This document shows, piece after piece, positions 8,065 to 15,096 of a DNA stretch of 19,816 nucleotides (within the stretch, counting starts at the first letter, position 1; every line of letters starts with the position of its first letter). The position numbers and the translations under genes were made by a program. This stretch comes from Deltaproteobacteria bacterium (lineage in GTDB: Bacteria; Desulfobacterota; DSM-4660; Desulfatiglandales; B25-G16), in contig JAFDHR010000012.1 in the NCBI GenBank assembly GCA_019308645.1, positions 1 through 19,816 of the forward strand. The letters are read 5' to 3'. Under the pieces are notes generated by a model that was given only the letters and a program-made list of their open reading frames with translations, did no database searches and had not been told where the DNA came from.

Positions 8065-9101
8065 TTCCTCGCAAGTGCTTCCCTGATTTCATTCCTATCC
8101 AGATCAACCTCAGTACTCCTCACAATAGTCAAAAGATTTTTTACCTCTGCATCCTTTGATACAAGAAACCCGACAAGGGGTCCTGAGCCAAAGGGCTTTT
8201 TCTTTCTAATATCTTCTGCCTTTTTGAGTACCAGATTATCGAGCGCCTGCTCAAAAGCTAAGATGGAGCCGGTTTTCTCATACTCCTGCTGAGCGCTTAA
8301 TAGGGATTCAAAATATATAGTATCTTCCAAAAGAGGAATAAAATCTGACAAATCCTCTTCATCAAAAGCGGAAAGTAAGGCATTCAGGGCCGTGCAATCA
8401 GGGATTAAAAAATGATTAATGTCTTCTAATAAAAGTCCGTCATTTTTTGCCCTCAAAATAATTTTAAGGTTGTGTGTTTCGACACATACCTCTATAAACT
8501 CTCTGAATTCTTTAATTCCTTTTATCCTCAAAACCTTTAACCATATATCCTCCCAGAAAATTCTATCCAATGAGGCCTCTAAAAAAAAGAGATTCTTTGT
8601 CTCGTTATATTTACTCAGTCCATCTATCAACGATTGATAAGGGGTCTTTGCCAACAGAGCAACAAAATCATCCATGCTTTCGGCATCGATGAGGGTTTTA
8701 ACAAAAGCAACGTCCAGTTCGCCCCCCTCAATAAAGGAATCCGCTATTTCATCTTTCTTTAAATCTCCATGGATTCCTCTCATAACAGATCTCAAATTGA
8801 TAACATCCCACTTCTTAAGGAGATATTCTTTTATTGGCCATGACCCTTTTGGAATAATTGTGGATATCTCCCTCCCCAAAGAAGAAAACTCTTCTAAAAT
8901 AGACTTTTCCAGTTCTTTTGAATCATTAACTGCCGCCTCATTGAGGTAAGGAAAATAGTCTGTTCCCTCTAAAAGAGAGGTTATCTCTCCAGGTGATGTA
9001 CATCCCCATAGATCTTCCCATCTTGATGAGGAAATAAACTTTCCCTCTTTTGCCATTATCTTTGCATTAACATAAAGGTATGAAAGAATATCTCCAATCA
9101 T
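8061..9101 (-). CDS. atpC: V/A-type ATP synthase subunit C (d-like stalk-to-ring adaptor)
   Basis: Subunit C is the funnel-shaped socket that seats the central stalk on the proteolipid ring; it is homologous to eukaryotic subunit d. The 346-residue product is the expected length and all helical. It has family-like features: an N-terminal YLYVNAKIMAKEGKFIS, repeated helical thirds, and a C-terminal region GPLVGFLVSKDAEVKNLLTIVRSTEVDLDRNEIREALA, typical of the family end. It overlaps both neighbours (E and F) by 4 nt. A GGAG Shine-Dalgarno precedes the ATG at 9101. Confidence 0.93.
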   Translation of the reverse strand: MIGDILSYLYVNAKIMAKEGKFISSSRWEDLWGCTSPGEITSLLEGTDYFPYLNEAAVNDSKELEKSILEEFSSLGREISTIIPKGSWPIKEYLLKKWDVINLRSVMRGIHGDLKKDEIADSFIEGGELDVAFVKTLIDAESMDDFVALLAKTPYQSLIDGLSKYNETKNLFFLEASLDRIFWEDIWLKVLRIKGIKEFREFIEVCVETHNLKIILRAKNDGLLLEDINHFLIPDCTALNALLSAFDEEDLSDFIPLLEDTIYFESLLSAQQEYEKTGSILAFEQALDNLVLKKAEDIRKKKPFGSGPLVGFLVSKDAEVKNLLTIVRSTEVDLDRNEIREALARK

Positions 9102-9748
9102 ATCTTATCTCCAAATAGAATCTTGGCCACATCTACCCTTAGGCTTTCTTTAAGCTGATTTAATTTAGTTTCAAGGGTGTTGTCAACCTCCACTTGCTTT
9201 TCCAAATCCCTCACAACTACACCCCCGAGGCACTGGATAGTATCATGCGTTAAGGCCAGAGAAATCTCTCTTCCTGTCCTCTTCTTAACTGATTCACTTG
9301 CTTCTCTCAGCATCTCCTTGTTGAAGGTTTTGCTGTCCCTTTGGTTAAAAAGCAACTCAAGCTTATTCCCAGCAACAACCTCAGAGGCAGAGACAATCAG
9401 GTTGAACATAACATCCTTATATGTAAGGTTATCTCGTTTCCCCTTTTCAGCCAATTCTTCCAAGGCCTTTTTAGCGGCTTCAAATGAAGCAACAATTACT
9501 TCTTCCTGGGAATCCATCCTCTTTCGTCTCACATTAATTCGAGCTTCGGCAATTATTTTTTGCCCTTCGAGAGAGGCAACCCTTTCCCCGTTTGAAAGAA
9601 CTCTCTCTGTCTCTCTCTCTGCTTTTTCCTGAGCAGCTTTTGTAATAGTATCTGCCTCTGCTCGAGCCTTAAGAAGTGTCTCAGATATCTCCTTCTCGGC
9701 CTTAGCCTCTATATGGGATATTATCTTATCAACCCCTTTATCTGACAT
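9098..9748 (-). CDS. atpE: V/A-type ATP synthase subunit E (peripheral stalk)
   Basis: Subunit E pairs with subunit H/G as the peripheral stalk that holds the A3B3 head still. The 216-residue product has a long N-terminal helix rich in Glu, Lys and Ala (IISHIEAKAEKEISETLLKA and onward). A globular C-terminal domain contains the family-like LTHDTIQCLGGVVVRDLEKQVEVDNTLETKLNQL. A strong AAAGGAG ribosome-binding site lies 5 nt before the ATG at 9748, which firmly sets the start. Unlike most genes of the operon it is separated from its upstream neighbour (K) by about 150 bp, occupied in part by a dispersed repeat. Confidence 0.95.
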   Translation of the reverse strand: MSDKGVDKIISHIEAKAEKEISETLLKARAEADTITKAAQEKAERETERVLSNGERVASLEGQKIIAEARINVRRKRMDSQEEVIVASFEAAKKALEELAEKGKRDNLTYKDVMFNLIVSASEVVAGNKLELLFNQRDSKTFNKEMLREASESVKKRTGREISLALTHDTIQCLGGVVVRDLEKQVEVDNTLETKLNQLKESLRVDVAKILFGDKI

Positions 9749-9827
9749 AATTCTCCTTTTTCCCTGTAATAAGTGAGCTAAAGTTACAAGTGGGATAGAA
9801 TGCCTCGTTCAAAATCACTAACTTTGG

Positions 9828-9876
9828 GTAATTGCTCAAAACCCTGTGGAAATTTGCTGCTTTTTTGAGCAGATAC
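9828..9876 (-). repeat. Dispersed palindromic repeat, copy A (between atpK and atpE)
   Basis: This 49-bp element reads GTATCTGCTCAA ... TTGAGCAATTAC on the minus strand. Its ends form a 12-bp imperfect inverted repeat (10 of 12 pair). It matches the copy before mreB over its whole length with a few changes and a 3-nt length difference, and matches both outer ends of the split copy before rodA. The region around it (9749-9900) has no gene. Confidence 0.85.
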
Positions 9877-9900
9877 AACTTTAGGCACTTTTCTTTAATC

Positions 9901-10386
9901 TTAACCTCCCATAATCTTGGTTCCAACAAAGATCAGGATAGCTATAAGGAGACCAAAAATAGCAAATGTCTCTGCCATGACAGCAAGGACAATTGCCTGC
10001 CCGAACGTTTCCGGCCTCTTGGCTACAGCACCCATGCCACTGGCAGCAATAGCTCCCTGGGCAATAGCCGTGGCACTACTTAAACCAATCACAATTCCCC
10101 CTCCAAGCGCAGCATAACCCATTCCTATAGGGATTGCCTTAACCTCTCCGCCAAGTACACCGACACCGATGAGTATCAAAACGGCCCCTAAAAAACCATA
10201 TATTCCCTGCGTTTGTGGTAGGGCCTGGAGAACCAAAACAGGTCCAAACTTTTTTGGATCCTCTGATATAACGCCTGCTCCGGCAATACCAGCCAACCCG
10301 ACTCCTATCCCTGAGCTAATAGCAGCCACACCCATAGAGATAGCCGCGCCAATAATTGCCAATACCATTCCTGATGATAATTCCAT
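9901..10386 (-). CDS. atpK: V/A-type ATP synthase subunit K (proteolipid ring, predicted sodium type)
   Basis: Subunit K forms the membrane rotor ring that carries ions across the membrane. The 161-residue protein is a tandem duplication of a two-helix hairpin (helices about 5-35, 48-78, 88-118, 128-157), like Enterococcus hirae NtpK. All positions of the NtpK sodium site are present: L56, T59 and Q60 in LPQTQG, Q110 in AIAQGAI, and E139 in MAETFAIFG. From that family knowledge I infer sodium coupling. Only the second hairpin carries the ion-binding glutamate. A strong AAGGGAGGTG ribosome-binding site fills the 15-nt gap after subunit I, which suits a protein needed in many copies per complex. 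Confidence 0.95.
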   Translation of the reverse strand: MELSSGMVLAIIGAAISMGVAAISSGIGVGLAGIAGAGVISEDPKKFGPVLVLQALPQTQGIYGFLGAVLILIGVGVLGGEVKAIPIGMGYAALGGGIVIGLSSATAIAQGAIAASGMGAVAKRPETFGQAIVLAVMAETFAIFGLLIAILIFVGTKIMGG

Positions 10387-10401
10387 ACAAACACCTCCCT
10401 T

Positions 10402-12348
10402 TTATTTAATCTCTACTGCTTCATACCTTGTCTCAAGGGGAGTAAACTCAGTGCCCCCGCTTTCAAAAAATTTGGTAAACAATTCTACATAATGCAGCCG
10501 GAGACCATGAACAAAGGCCCCCATTGCATTGATGACAAAATTAAATAAATGTCCAATAAAAAATACAACGATAGCAAAAAAGATTCCGATTGAACTGCCA
10601 GCATAAAGCATATCTGAAAGGACATTAACTGTCATGGCAATCCCTGTTGTGCACAAGCCCAAAGCCATAAGCCTGGCGTAAGAAAGAACATCCCCCATGA
10701 ATCCAGTTACTTGAAACATGGCCATGGCCTTATGCCCAAGGAAAAGCAGTACGAGAGAGATAACTATAAACATTAACCCCACCGACCTATAGCCTACTAA
10801 AAAGAAAAAGATGCCAGGCTGAGCAAACAAAAACCACAGATTACCAGTTAAGGCCTTCCATGCCTCCTTCCTTTTTAGCCTATTCCAAATATTAATCACT
10901 ACACCTACATTAACGTGAGTCAGACCAATAATGAGGGCGATCAGCAAGAATGTTGTTACCTGGACCATGGGGTCAAATACCTGCATAGCTTTTAGTGCAG
11001 GTACATTGAGTCCAAAATCGCCGAACCATCCCCCGGCAAGGGCGCCAATAATAATAGTAGCCACGCCTGCTGATGATAAAATAACACCGGCATCCTTAAT
11101 GAATATATTATATTGCCCTCCCCCTCGTACCAATAACAGGCCCAAAACAAGGGCAATTACCCCATACATTGCGTCAGTTAACATGATTGAAAAAAACAGC
11201 AGAAAGCCCGGAACTAAAAGCAGGGTTGGATCAACGCCATTATAGGTTGGCATACCGTAAAGACGTGTTAATAGCTCGAAACTCCTGATAAATTTAGGGT
11301 TTTTTAATAGCACTGGCACATCATCCGTCTCTTCAGGATCCGATATCTCGACCACGCATGCCCCATTGCTGACGTCTCCTATCTCCTTAGCGGCTTGGGC
11401 TGCTGAGTCTCCTGGGACCCAACCCTCAATAGCGACAACGTTCTCCATTTGAGCAAACTTATTCTGGCTTTCCTCTCTCTGTCGCTCCATCGCTAAAAGT
11501 TCCCGGTACTTTTCAAGCTCATCTCGCCATTTTTTAGCTATAGCAACAACGATTGTCTCTTGTTTTATCTTCTCCTCAGCCAATGCCACAATTTTTTTAT
11601 TAACGGAATCTCTTGCCTCACGTGGTGTCCCTTTTTGGCCCACTATTTCAATCTTTTCCCAGTTTATACGGCGAAGATTAGCTAGTACCATCGATGCCTG
11701 TTCTTTGAGACAGATTAACAGTGTTACAAGCTTATTCTCAGGTGTTTCCCTTACACCAAGATAAAAGTTACCTTTCGTCAACTCCTCTAATCTTTCCCGT
11801 ATAGTGTCAGCCTCTTCCTTTGGCATAATGCCTAAAAAGACAGACAAACGTTCTGATTCACCGACGTCTTTTAGGTTTATCTCTAAATTTTCAATCAGGT
11901 CCAGTAGTCCCCTAAGCTTCTCTGAAGCTATAATCTCTTCCTCAATTTGTTCTAATTCCTTAACCGGTTTCTCTGTCTCCTGCTCAATCTTTTCTATTAT
12001 ATCGTCAACGGTATTGATGAGCTCTTTGCCGTATACCTCTCTCGTTTCAATCCTTTTTGGCGGCATAGGTGCAAAGATCCCTTTTATAAAACCCTCTTTT
12101 TGTTCAGGATCATACCGTTCAAAAAGATCTAAAAATCGATTTATTGCTATATTAACAGTCGCTATTTTTCTGATATTTGCAGATGGGGGGTGAGGTATGA
12201 GCAGGCTTTTCCAATTAGGGTCTTCGAGTTTTTCAGAATAATCAGTGAGATGGATAGTGCCAAGTGCTTGTAGCCTTTTAACTATTTGATATCTCAATAC
12301 TTCTAAGACAAGTATTTGTATCTTTTTCATCCGAATTGGTTGTAACAT
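10402..12348 (-). CDS. atpI: V/A-type ATP synthase subunit I (a-like stator)
   Basis: Subunit I provides the ion half-channels beside the K ring and anchors the peripheral stalks; it is homologous to eukaryotic subunit a. The 648-residue product has a soluble N-terminal half with coiled coils (to about residue 370). About eight membrane helices follow, from near PTLLLVPGFLLFFSIMLTDAMYG onward. Two conserved arginines are visible: R559 in LSYARLMALGL (matching the essential arginine of TM7) and R617 in FVHGLRLHYVE (TM8). The N-terminal MLQPIRMKKIQILVLEVLRYQIVKRLQALGTIHL is family-typical. Start ATG at 12348 lies 5 nt after H, behind GGGTAGAGATT. Confidence 0.96.
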   Translation of the reverse strand: MLQPIRMKKIQILVLEVLRYQIVKRLQALGTIHLTDYSEKLEDPNWKSLLIPHPPSANIRKIATVNIAINRFLDLFERYDPEQKEGFIKGIFAPMPPKRIETREVYGKELINTVDDIIEKIEQETEKPVKELEQIEEEIIASEKLRGLLDLIENLEINLKDVGESERLSVFLGIMPKEEADTIRERLEELTKGNFYLGVRETPENKLVTLLICLKEQASMVLANLRRINWEKIEIVGQKGTPREARDSVNKKIVALAEEKIKQETIVVAIAKKWRDELEKYRELLAMERQREESQNKFAQMENVVAIEGWVPGDSAAQAAKEIGDVSNGACVVEISDPEETDDVPVLLKNPKFIRSFELLTRLYGMPTYNGVDPTLLLVPGFLLFFSIMLTDAMYGVIALVLGLLLVRGGGQYNIFIKDAGVILSSAGVATIIIGALAGGWFGDFGLNVPALKAMQVFDPMVQVTTFLLIALIIGLTHVNVGVVINIWNRLKRKEAWKALTGNLWFLFAQPGIFFFLVGYRSVGLMFIVISLVLLFLGHKAMAMFQVTGFMGDVLSYARLMALGLCTTGIAMTVNVLSDMLYAGSSIGIFFAIVVFFIGHLFNFVINAMGAFVHGLRLHYVELFTKFFESGGTEFTPLETRYEAVEIK

Positions 12349-12353
12349 AATCT

Positions 12354-12665
12354 CTACCCTAATAATGAACGTAAAATAAGCTCTTTGGCCTTTTCCAGGT
12401 TCTTTTTGGCCTCATCGCTAAGTTTTTGGGTTTCCTTTGTCCATTTATTAGCAATGTTCAGGCCCTCCTTTTTTGCCTCGTCTACGGCATCCTCTCTCAT
12501 CTTTTCAGCTTGCCTTTGAGAATTGTTCATCTTTTCAGCTAATAGTTGTTCTGCCTCTGCCTTAGCCTTCTCGATGATGCGAATTGCCTCCCCTTCGGAA
12601 TTCTCTATCCTCTGTTTTACCTCGGCTTCGGCCTTCTTTATCTTATGTAAGGATTCTAAAATCAT
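12354..12665 (-). CDS. atpH: V/A-type ATP synthase subunit H/G (peripheral stalk)
   Basis: This is the first gene of the ATPase operon. The 103-residue product is one long charged helix (ILESLHKIKKAEAEVKQRIE to KAKELILRSLLG), with the early KKAEAEV stretch typical of H/G subunits. These pair with subunit E as the right-handed coiled coil of the peripheral stalk. Such low-complexity helices are hard to identify alone, but size and position immediately before subunit I make the call strong. The ATG at 12665 has a good AGAGG ribosome-binding site. Confidence 0.88.
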   Translation of the reverse strand: MILESLHKIKKAEAEVKQRIENSEGEAIRIIEKAKAEAEQLLAEKMNNSQRQAEKMREDAVDEAKKEGLNIANKWTKETQKLSDEAKKNLEKAKELILRSLLG

Positions 12666-12690
12666 TCTAAACCTCTATTGCTAATTAAAT

Positions 12691-12719
12691 AGTATAGGAA
12701 ATCCCATTTTTTAGACAGG
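12691..12719 (-). promoter_or_regulatory. Possible promoter of the V/A-ATPase operon
   Basis: A minus-strand TATACT -10 hexamer (12696-12691) would start transcription about 20 nt before the atpH ATG. The hexamer 17 bp upstream is CCTGTC, a poor -35. So this is either an activator-dependent promoter or a chance match. Confidence 0.35.
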
Positions 12720-12751
12720 ATAGACGGGATGTTCTGGATATTAAAAAATCT

Positions 12752-12798
12752 TGTTAATCATGTTAATCATGTCAAACAAGTTCCCCGACCTGTCGGGG
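12752..12798. repeat. Small repeats upstream of the ATPase operon
   Basis: Two tandem 9-mers TGTTAATCA occupy 12752-12769. A hairpin CCCCGAC-CT-GTCGGGG lies at 12783-12798. The hairpin has no T-run on either strand, so it is not an intrinsic terminator. Similar CCCGAC/GTCGGG palindromes occur before rodA, suggesting a shared intergenic repeat type. The whole gap 12666-12831 has no gene. Confidence 0.55.
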
Positions 12799-12831
12799 CT
12801 AAGTTCAAATTGTATAAAGGAGATATTGCAG

Positions 12832-13233
12832 CTATTTCAAAACAGAGAGGCCTTCAGTTTGTTTTTGGGACACGGCACGATCATTATTTGTCTCTTCTTT
12901 TAGATCTTTCATTTTGCAGTTACCCTCAAAAATAACCCCTTCTTCTAAAACCAGCTTTGGGGTCTTGATATTGCCAAAGAGTTTACCTGGGACAGTTATT
13001 TCGATCTTCTTTTCTGCAAGTATATCACCATGAACCTCTCCGCTTAATATTATATGAGCAACATGAATCTGTGCTTTAATAACTGCGCTTTCACCGACTA
13101 TCAAAGTCCCATTTGAAAAAATCTCTCCAGAAATTTTTCCATCTACCCTAACAGCACCAGTAAAGGAAAATTTACCCTCAAATTCTGTATCCCTGCCTAA
13201 GAAAGCATTGATCTCATCTTTTGGTTTTTTCAT
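12832..13233 (-). CDS. Bactofilin (DUF583 family polymer-forming protein)
   Basis: Bactofilins are cytoskeletal proteins that polymerise without nucleotide and often organise cell-wall enzymes or cell shape. The 133-residue product has the short family architecture. A flexible N-terminus (MKKPKDEINAFLGRDTEFEGKF) leads into a right-handed beta-helix core (about 16-112) with the regular glycine-spaced rungs VRVDGKISGEIFSNGTLIVGESAVIKAQIHV and ILSGEVHGDI. A charged tail (113-133) ends the protein. It sits between rodA and the ATPase operon, so a role with the elongasome genes is plausible but inferred. The ATG at 13233 has a weak ribosome-binding site. Confidence 0.92.
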   Translation of the reverse strand: MKKPKDEINAFLGRDTEFEGKFSFTGAVRVDGKISGEIFSNGTLIVGESAVIKAQIHVAHIILSGEVHGDILAEKKIEITVPGKLFGNIKTPKLVLEEGVIFEGNCKMKDLKEETNNDRAVSQKQTEGLSVLK

Positions 13234-13268
13234 TGCTTATTTACCCAATCCACTTGTTTACCAGCGGC

Positions 13269-13298
13269 TTAATACCATTATCGAATAGATTATTGCAA
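13269..13298 (-). promoter_or_regulatory. Possible promoter of the bactofilin gene
   Basis: Minus-strand TTGCAA (13298-13293) and TATTAA (13274-13269) are 18 bp apart, about 36 nt upstream of the bactofilin ATG. The match is moderate. It sits downstream of the hairpin element that separates this gene from rodA. Confidence 0.35.
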
Positions 13299-13321
13299 GA
13301 AAAAATATCTACAAAATAAGG

Positions 13322-13490
13322 TTGATGAACTCGTCAAAAATCATCTTCGGTGAACCTGCCCGCCGTCTGGCAGGCGGGTCTGTCATTTCGACTACAAGGA
13401 GAAATCTTGAGTTTTCAGCATGTTACATTGGTAAGATTTCTCGCTTTGCTCGAAATGACATGTTATTGAGACTTTTTACGAGTTTGTCAA
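13322..13490. repeat. MITE-like long-hairpin element between rodA and the bactofilin gene
   Basis: This 169-bp element has imperfect terminal inverted repeats: TTGATGAACTCGTCAAAAA at 13322-13340 and TTTTTACGAGTTTGTCAA at 13473-13490. Inside are two perfect nested arms: TGTCATTTCGA (13381-13391) with TCGAAATGACA (13450-13460), and GAGAAATCTT (13399-13408) with AAGATTTCTC (13433-13442). A separate CCTGCC/GGCAGG hairpin lies at 13355-13374. It codes for nothing credible. It occupies most of the 302-bp gap 13234-13535. Confidence 0.8.
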
Positions 13491-13535
13491 GGTTAATTTT
13501 AAAAAATTCTCTGAAATATCGGTCCTGTCTATTAA

Positions 13536-14642
13536 TCATTCCTGAAACATAAACCTTCTCATGCTTATATTCATTACCAACCCCATAGCGGCCATAGTTG
13601 AAACCACAGAGGATCCACCATAGCTAAACAAGACTAATGGTATCCCGACTACAGGGAAGAGACCGATTACCATGCTGACATTTATAATGAGATGCCAGAA
13701 AACTAATGCAGCAACGCCAACAACAATAAAAGTGCCAAACTTATCCTTGCTATTTTGGGCTATGTTGAGACACCATAGTATTAAAAACAGATAGACGAGC
13801 AAAATCATTGCTGAGCCAACAAAACCCCACTCCTCTGCTAACACAGAAAAGGGAAAATCAGTATGTTGTTGGGGGAGAAAATGTAGTCTTGTCTGAGTCC
13901 CTTTAAGAAAACCTTTCCCCCAAAAAATGCCTGAACCAATAGCAATCTTGGACTGGGTAACATGATAGGCAGCACCCAACGGATCCAAATCAGGCCTTAA
14001 AAATGTTATTATCCGTTTTTTCTGGTATTCCTGAAGGGTGATCCAAAAAAAAGGTGCCGAAAGAAAAGCGAGGGATAAAAAAATGGCTATTGCTTTCCAA
14101 TTAACATTAACAAAAATAACAATCGAGAGGGATACTATGAGCAATATCATTGCCGTTCCTAAGTCAGGCTGGTAAACTATCATTACGAAAGGAATGGCAA
14201 TTAATATGAGCGGCTTCAACAGATCTCTAAGCCTGTAATTTCCCGCCCTTTCTGAGTTAGAGAAATATTTAGCAAGAACAATAATAATGGAAAGTTTAAC
14301 CATCTCAGAAGGCTGGATAGAAAAACAACCTAAACTCAACCAGCGTTGAGATCCATAACTAACTTTACCATACTTTAGAACAGCCAACAGAAAAATCAGG
14401 GAAATAAAAAACAATGGATATGCAAGTCTATCTAATACATGATAGTCAAAGGTTGTCATTAAAAGCAAAATAAAAAACCCTATAGCATACCAACAAATTT
14501 GTTTAATATACACTTGGCTGCCTCCCATAGATCCGGTCGAATGGGTGGCACTGTAAAGATTAAACACGCTCAACAATCCTATAAATATTAATATAGCTAA
14601 AAGTATCCAATCAAAGTTATTTATCAATCGACGATCAAACAT
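13536..14642 (-). CDS. rodA: RodA, SEDS-family peptidoglycan glycosyltransferase
   Basis: RodA polymerises lipid II into glycan strands during cell elongation, working with PBP2. I place the start at ATG 14642, giving 368 residues, because AGGAAA sits at good distance upstream; a TTG at 14666 would add eight residues but lacks a ribosome-binding site. The protein has about ten membrane helices. It carries SEDS motifs SIQPSEMVKLSIIIVLAKYF, QPDLGTAMI, LHFLPQQHTDFPFSVLAEEWGF with the likely catalytic Asp262, and FPVVGIPLVLFSYGGSSV near the C-terminus. It lies after mrdA, separated by about 440 bp of repeat-rich DNA, so it may need its own promoter or rely on read-through. Confidence 0.95.
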   Translation of the reverse strand: MFDRRLINNFDWILLAILIFIGLLSVFNLYSATHSTGSMGGSQVYIKQICWYAIGFFILLLMTTFDYHVLDRLAYPLFFISLIFLLAVLKYGKVSYGSQRWLSLGCFSIQPSEMVKLSIIIVLAKYFSNSERAGNYRLRDLLKPLILIAIPFVMIVYQPDLGTAMILLIVSLSIVIFVNVNWKAIAIFLSLAFLSAPFFWITLQEYQKKRIITFLRPDLDPLGAAYHVTQSKIAIGSGIFWGKGFLKGTQTRLHFLPQQHTDFPFSVLAEEWGFVGSAMILLVYLFLILWCLNIAQNSKDKFGTFIVVGVAALVFWHLIINVSMVIGLFPVVGIPLVLFSYGGSSVVSTMAAMGLVMNISMRRFMFQE

Positions 14643-14691
14643 GCTTGTTTCCTGTTTTCTTAACAAGAATTGAGCAACTATAACATTCTTG

Positions 14692-14774
14692 GTAATTGCT
14701 CAAAATCCTGCCTGCCCTGTTAAATAGGGTTCCCTTTGGGAAATTTAACAAGGTGAAAAATCTACTGCTTCTTT
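14692..14774 (-). repeat. Dispersed palindromic repeat, copy C, rodA-proximal part with inserted hairpin
   Basis: Positions 14692-14710 match the other copies (GTAATTGCTCAAAATCCTG on the plus strand). A foreign segment follows at 14711-14753, with arms TGTTAAAT (14718-14725) and ATTTAACA (14743-14750) and an inner TTCCC-TTT-GGGAA. Similarity to the repeat then resumes at 14754-14774 (ending TGCTTCTTT), before the larger insertion starts. Confidence 0.7.
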
Positions 14775-15070
14775 AGGGCATGGGTATCTTTTTTTGCTTA
14801 TGCCCCTGGCCCAGACCTGGCGAGCAATGCATTGGTATTTAAAATGAGTCTGAGAAATAATACAACTATCATATAATATAACAGATAATTCGCGCCAGGG
14901 CAGGCCTTAAATATAACTTAAGCTTAGTTGTCGTTTTCCCGACATGTCGGGAGATAATATAGACGGGCCATATGATTCTAAGGCCAAGTTGCTGTTACCC
15001 AATTTTGAAACGACATGGTCCCGCTGAGCGGGATTAGAAGGGCATAAGCAAAAAAAGACACCCATGCCCT
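14775..15070. mobile_element. Non-coding element with 31-bp terminal inverted repeats
   Basis: The left end (14775-14805, AGGGCATGGGTATC to GCTTATGCCC) and the right end (15040-15070, GGGCATAAGC to CCCATGCCCT) are inverted copies agreeing at 30 of 31 positions. They enclose 234 bp with internal palindromes and no credible coding frame. It separates the two halves of a dispersed repeat, which suggests insertion into that repeat. No clear target-site duplication is visible. The size and structure resemble a MITE; the family is unknown to me. Confidence 0.65.
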
Positions 15071-15077
15071 TCCTTAA

Positions 15078-15096
15078 ATTATTGAGCAGATACCAT
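15078..15096 (-). repeat. Dispersed palindromic repeat, copy C, mrdA-proximal end
   Basis: On the minus strand this reads GGTATCTGCTCAATAAT, the other outer end of the repeat. It overlaps the last codons of mrdA and supplies GTA-TCT-GCT-CAA-TAA, that is Val-Ser-Ala-Gln-stop. Confidence 0.7.

Larger units (their letters stand above)
14643..15078. other. Repeat-rich gap between mrdA and rodA
   Basis: This gap of about 436 bp has no credible gene. It is built of a split copy of the dispersed repeat, a small inserted hairpin, and a 296-bp element with inverted ends, each listed separately. Inside lie the perfect palindrome TCCCGACATGTCGGGA (14937-14952) and the hairpin TCCCGC-TGA-GCGGGA (15019-15033). 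Confidence 0.7.

Noticed and set aside
9177..9632. Plus-strand 151-codon open frame
   Set aside because: It is antisense to the well-supported ATPase E gene, rich in Ser and Leu as expected for a shadow frame, with no family features.
12783..12798. GC-rich hairpin as a terminator after the bactofilin gene
   Set aside because: The following minus-strand bases are GAACTTGTTTG-like rather than a T-run, and the same palindrome type recurs elsewhere as a repeat.
13322..13490. Insertion sequence with a transposase
   Set aside because: At 169 bp it is too short for a transposase and no transposase-like frame is present; it is kept only as a non-autonomous repeat.
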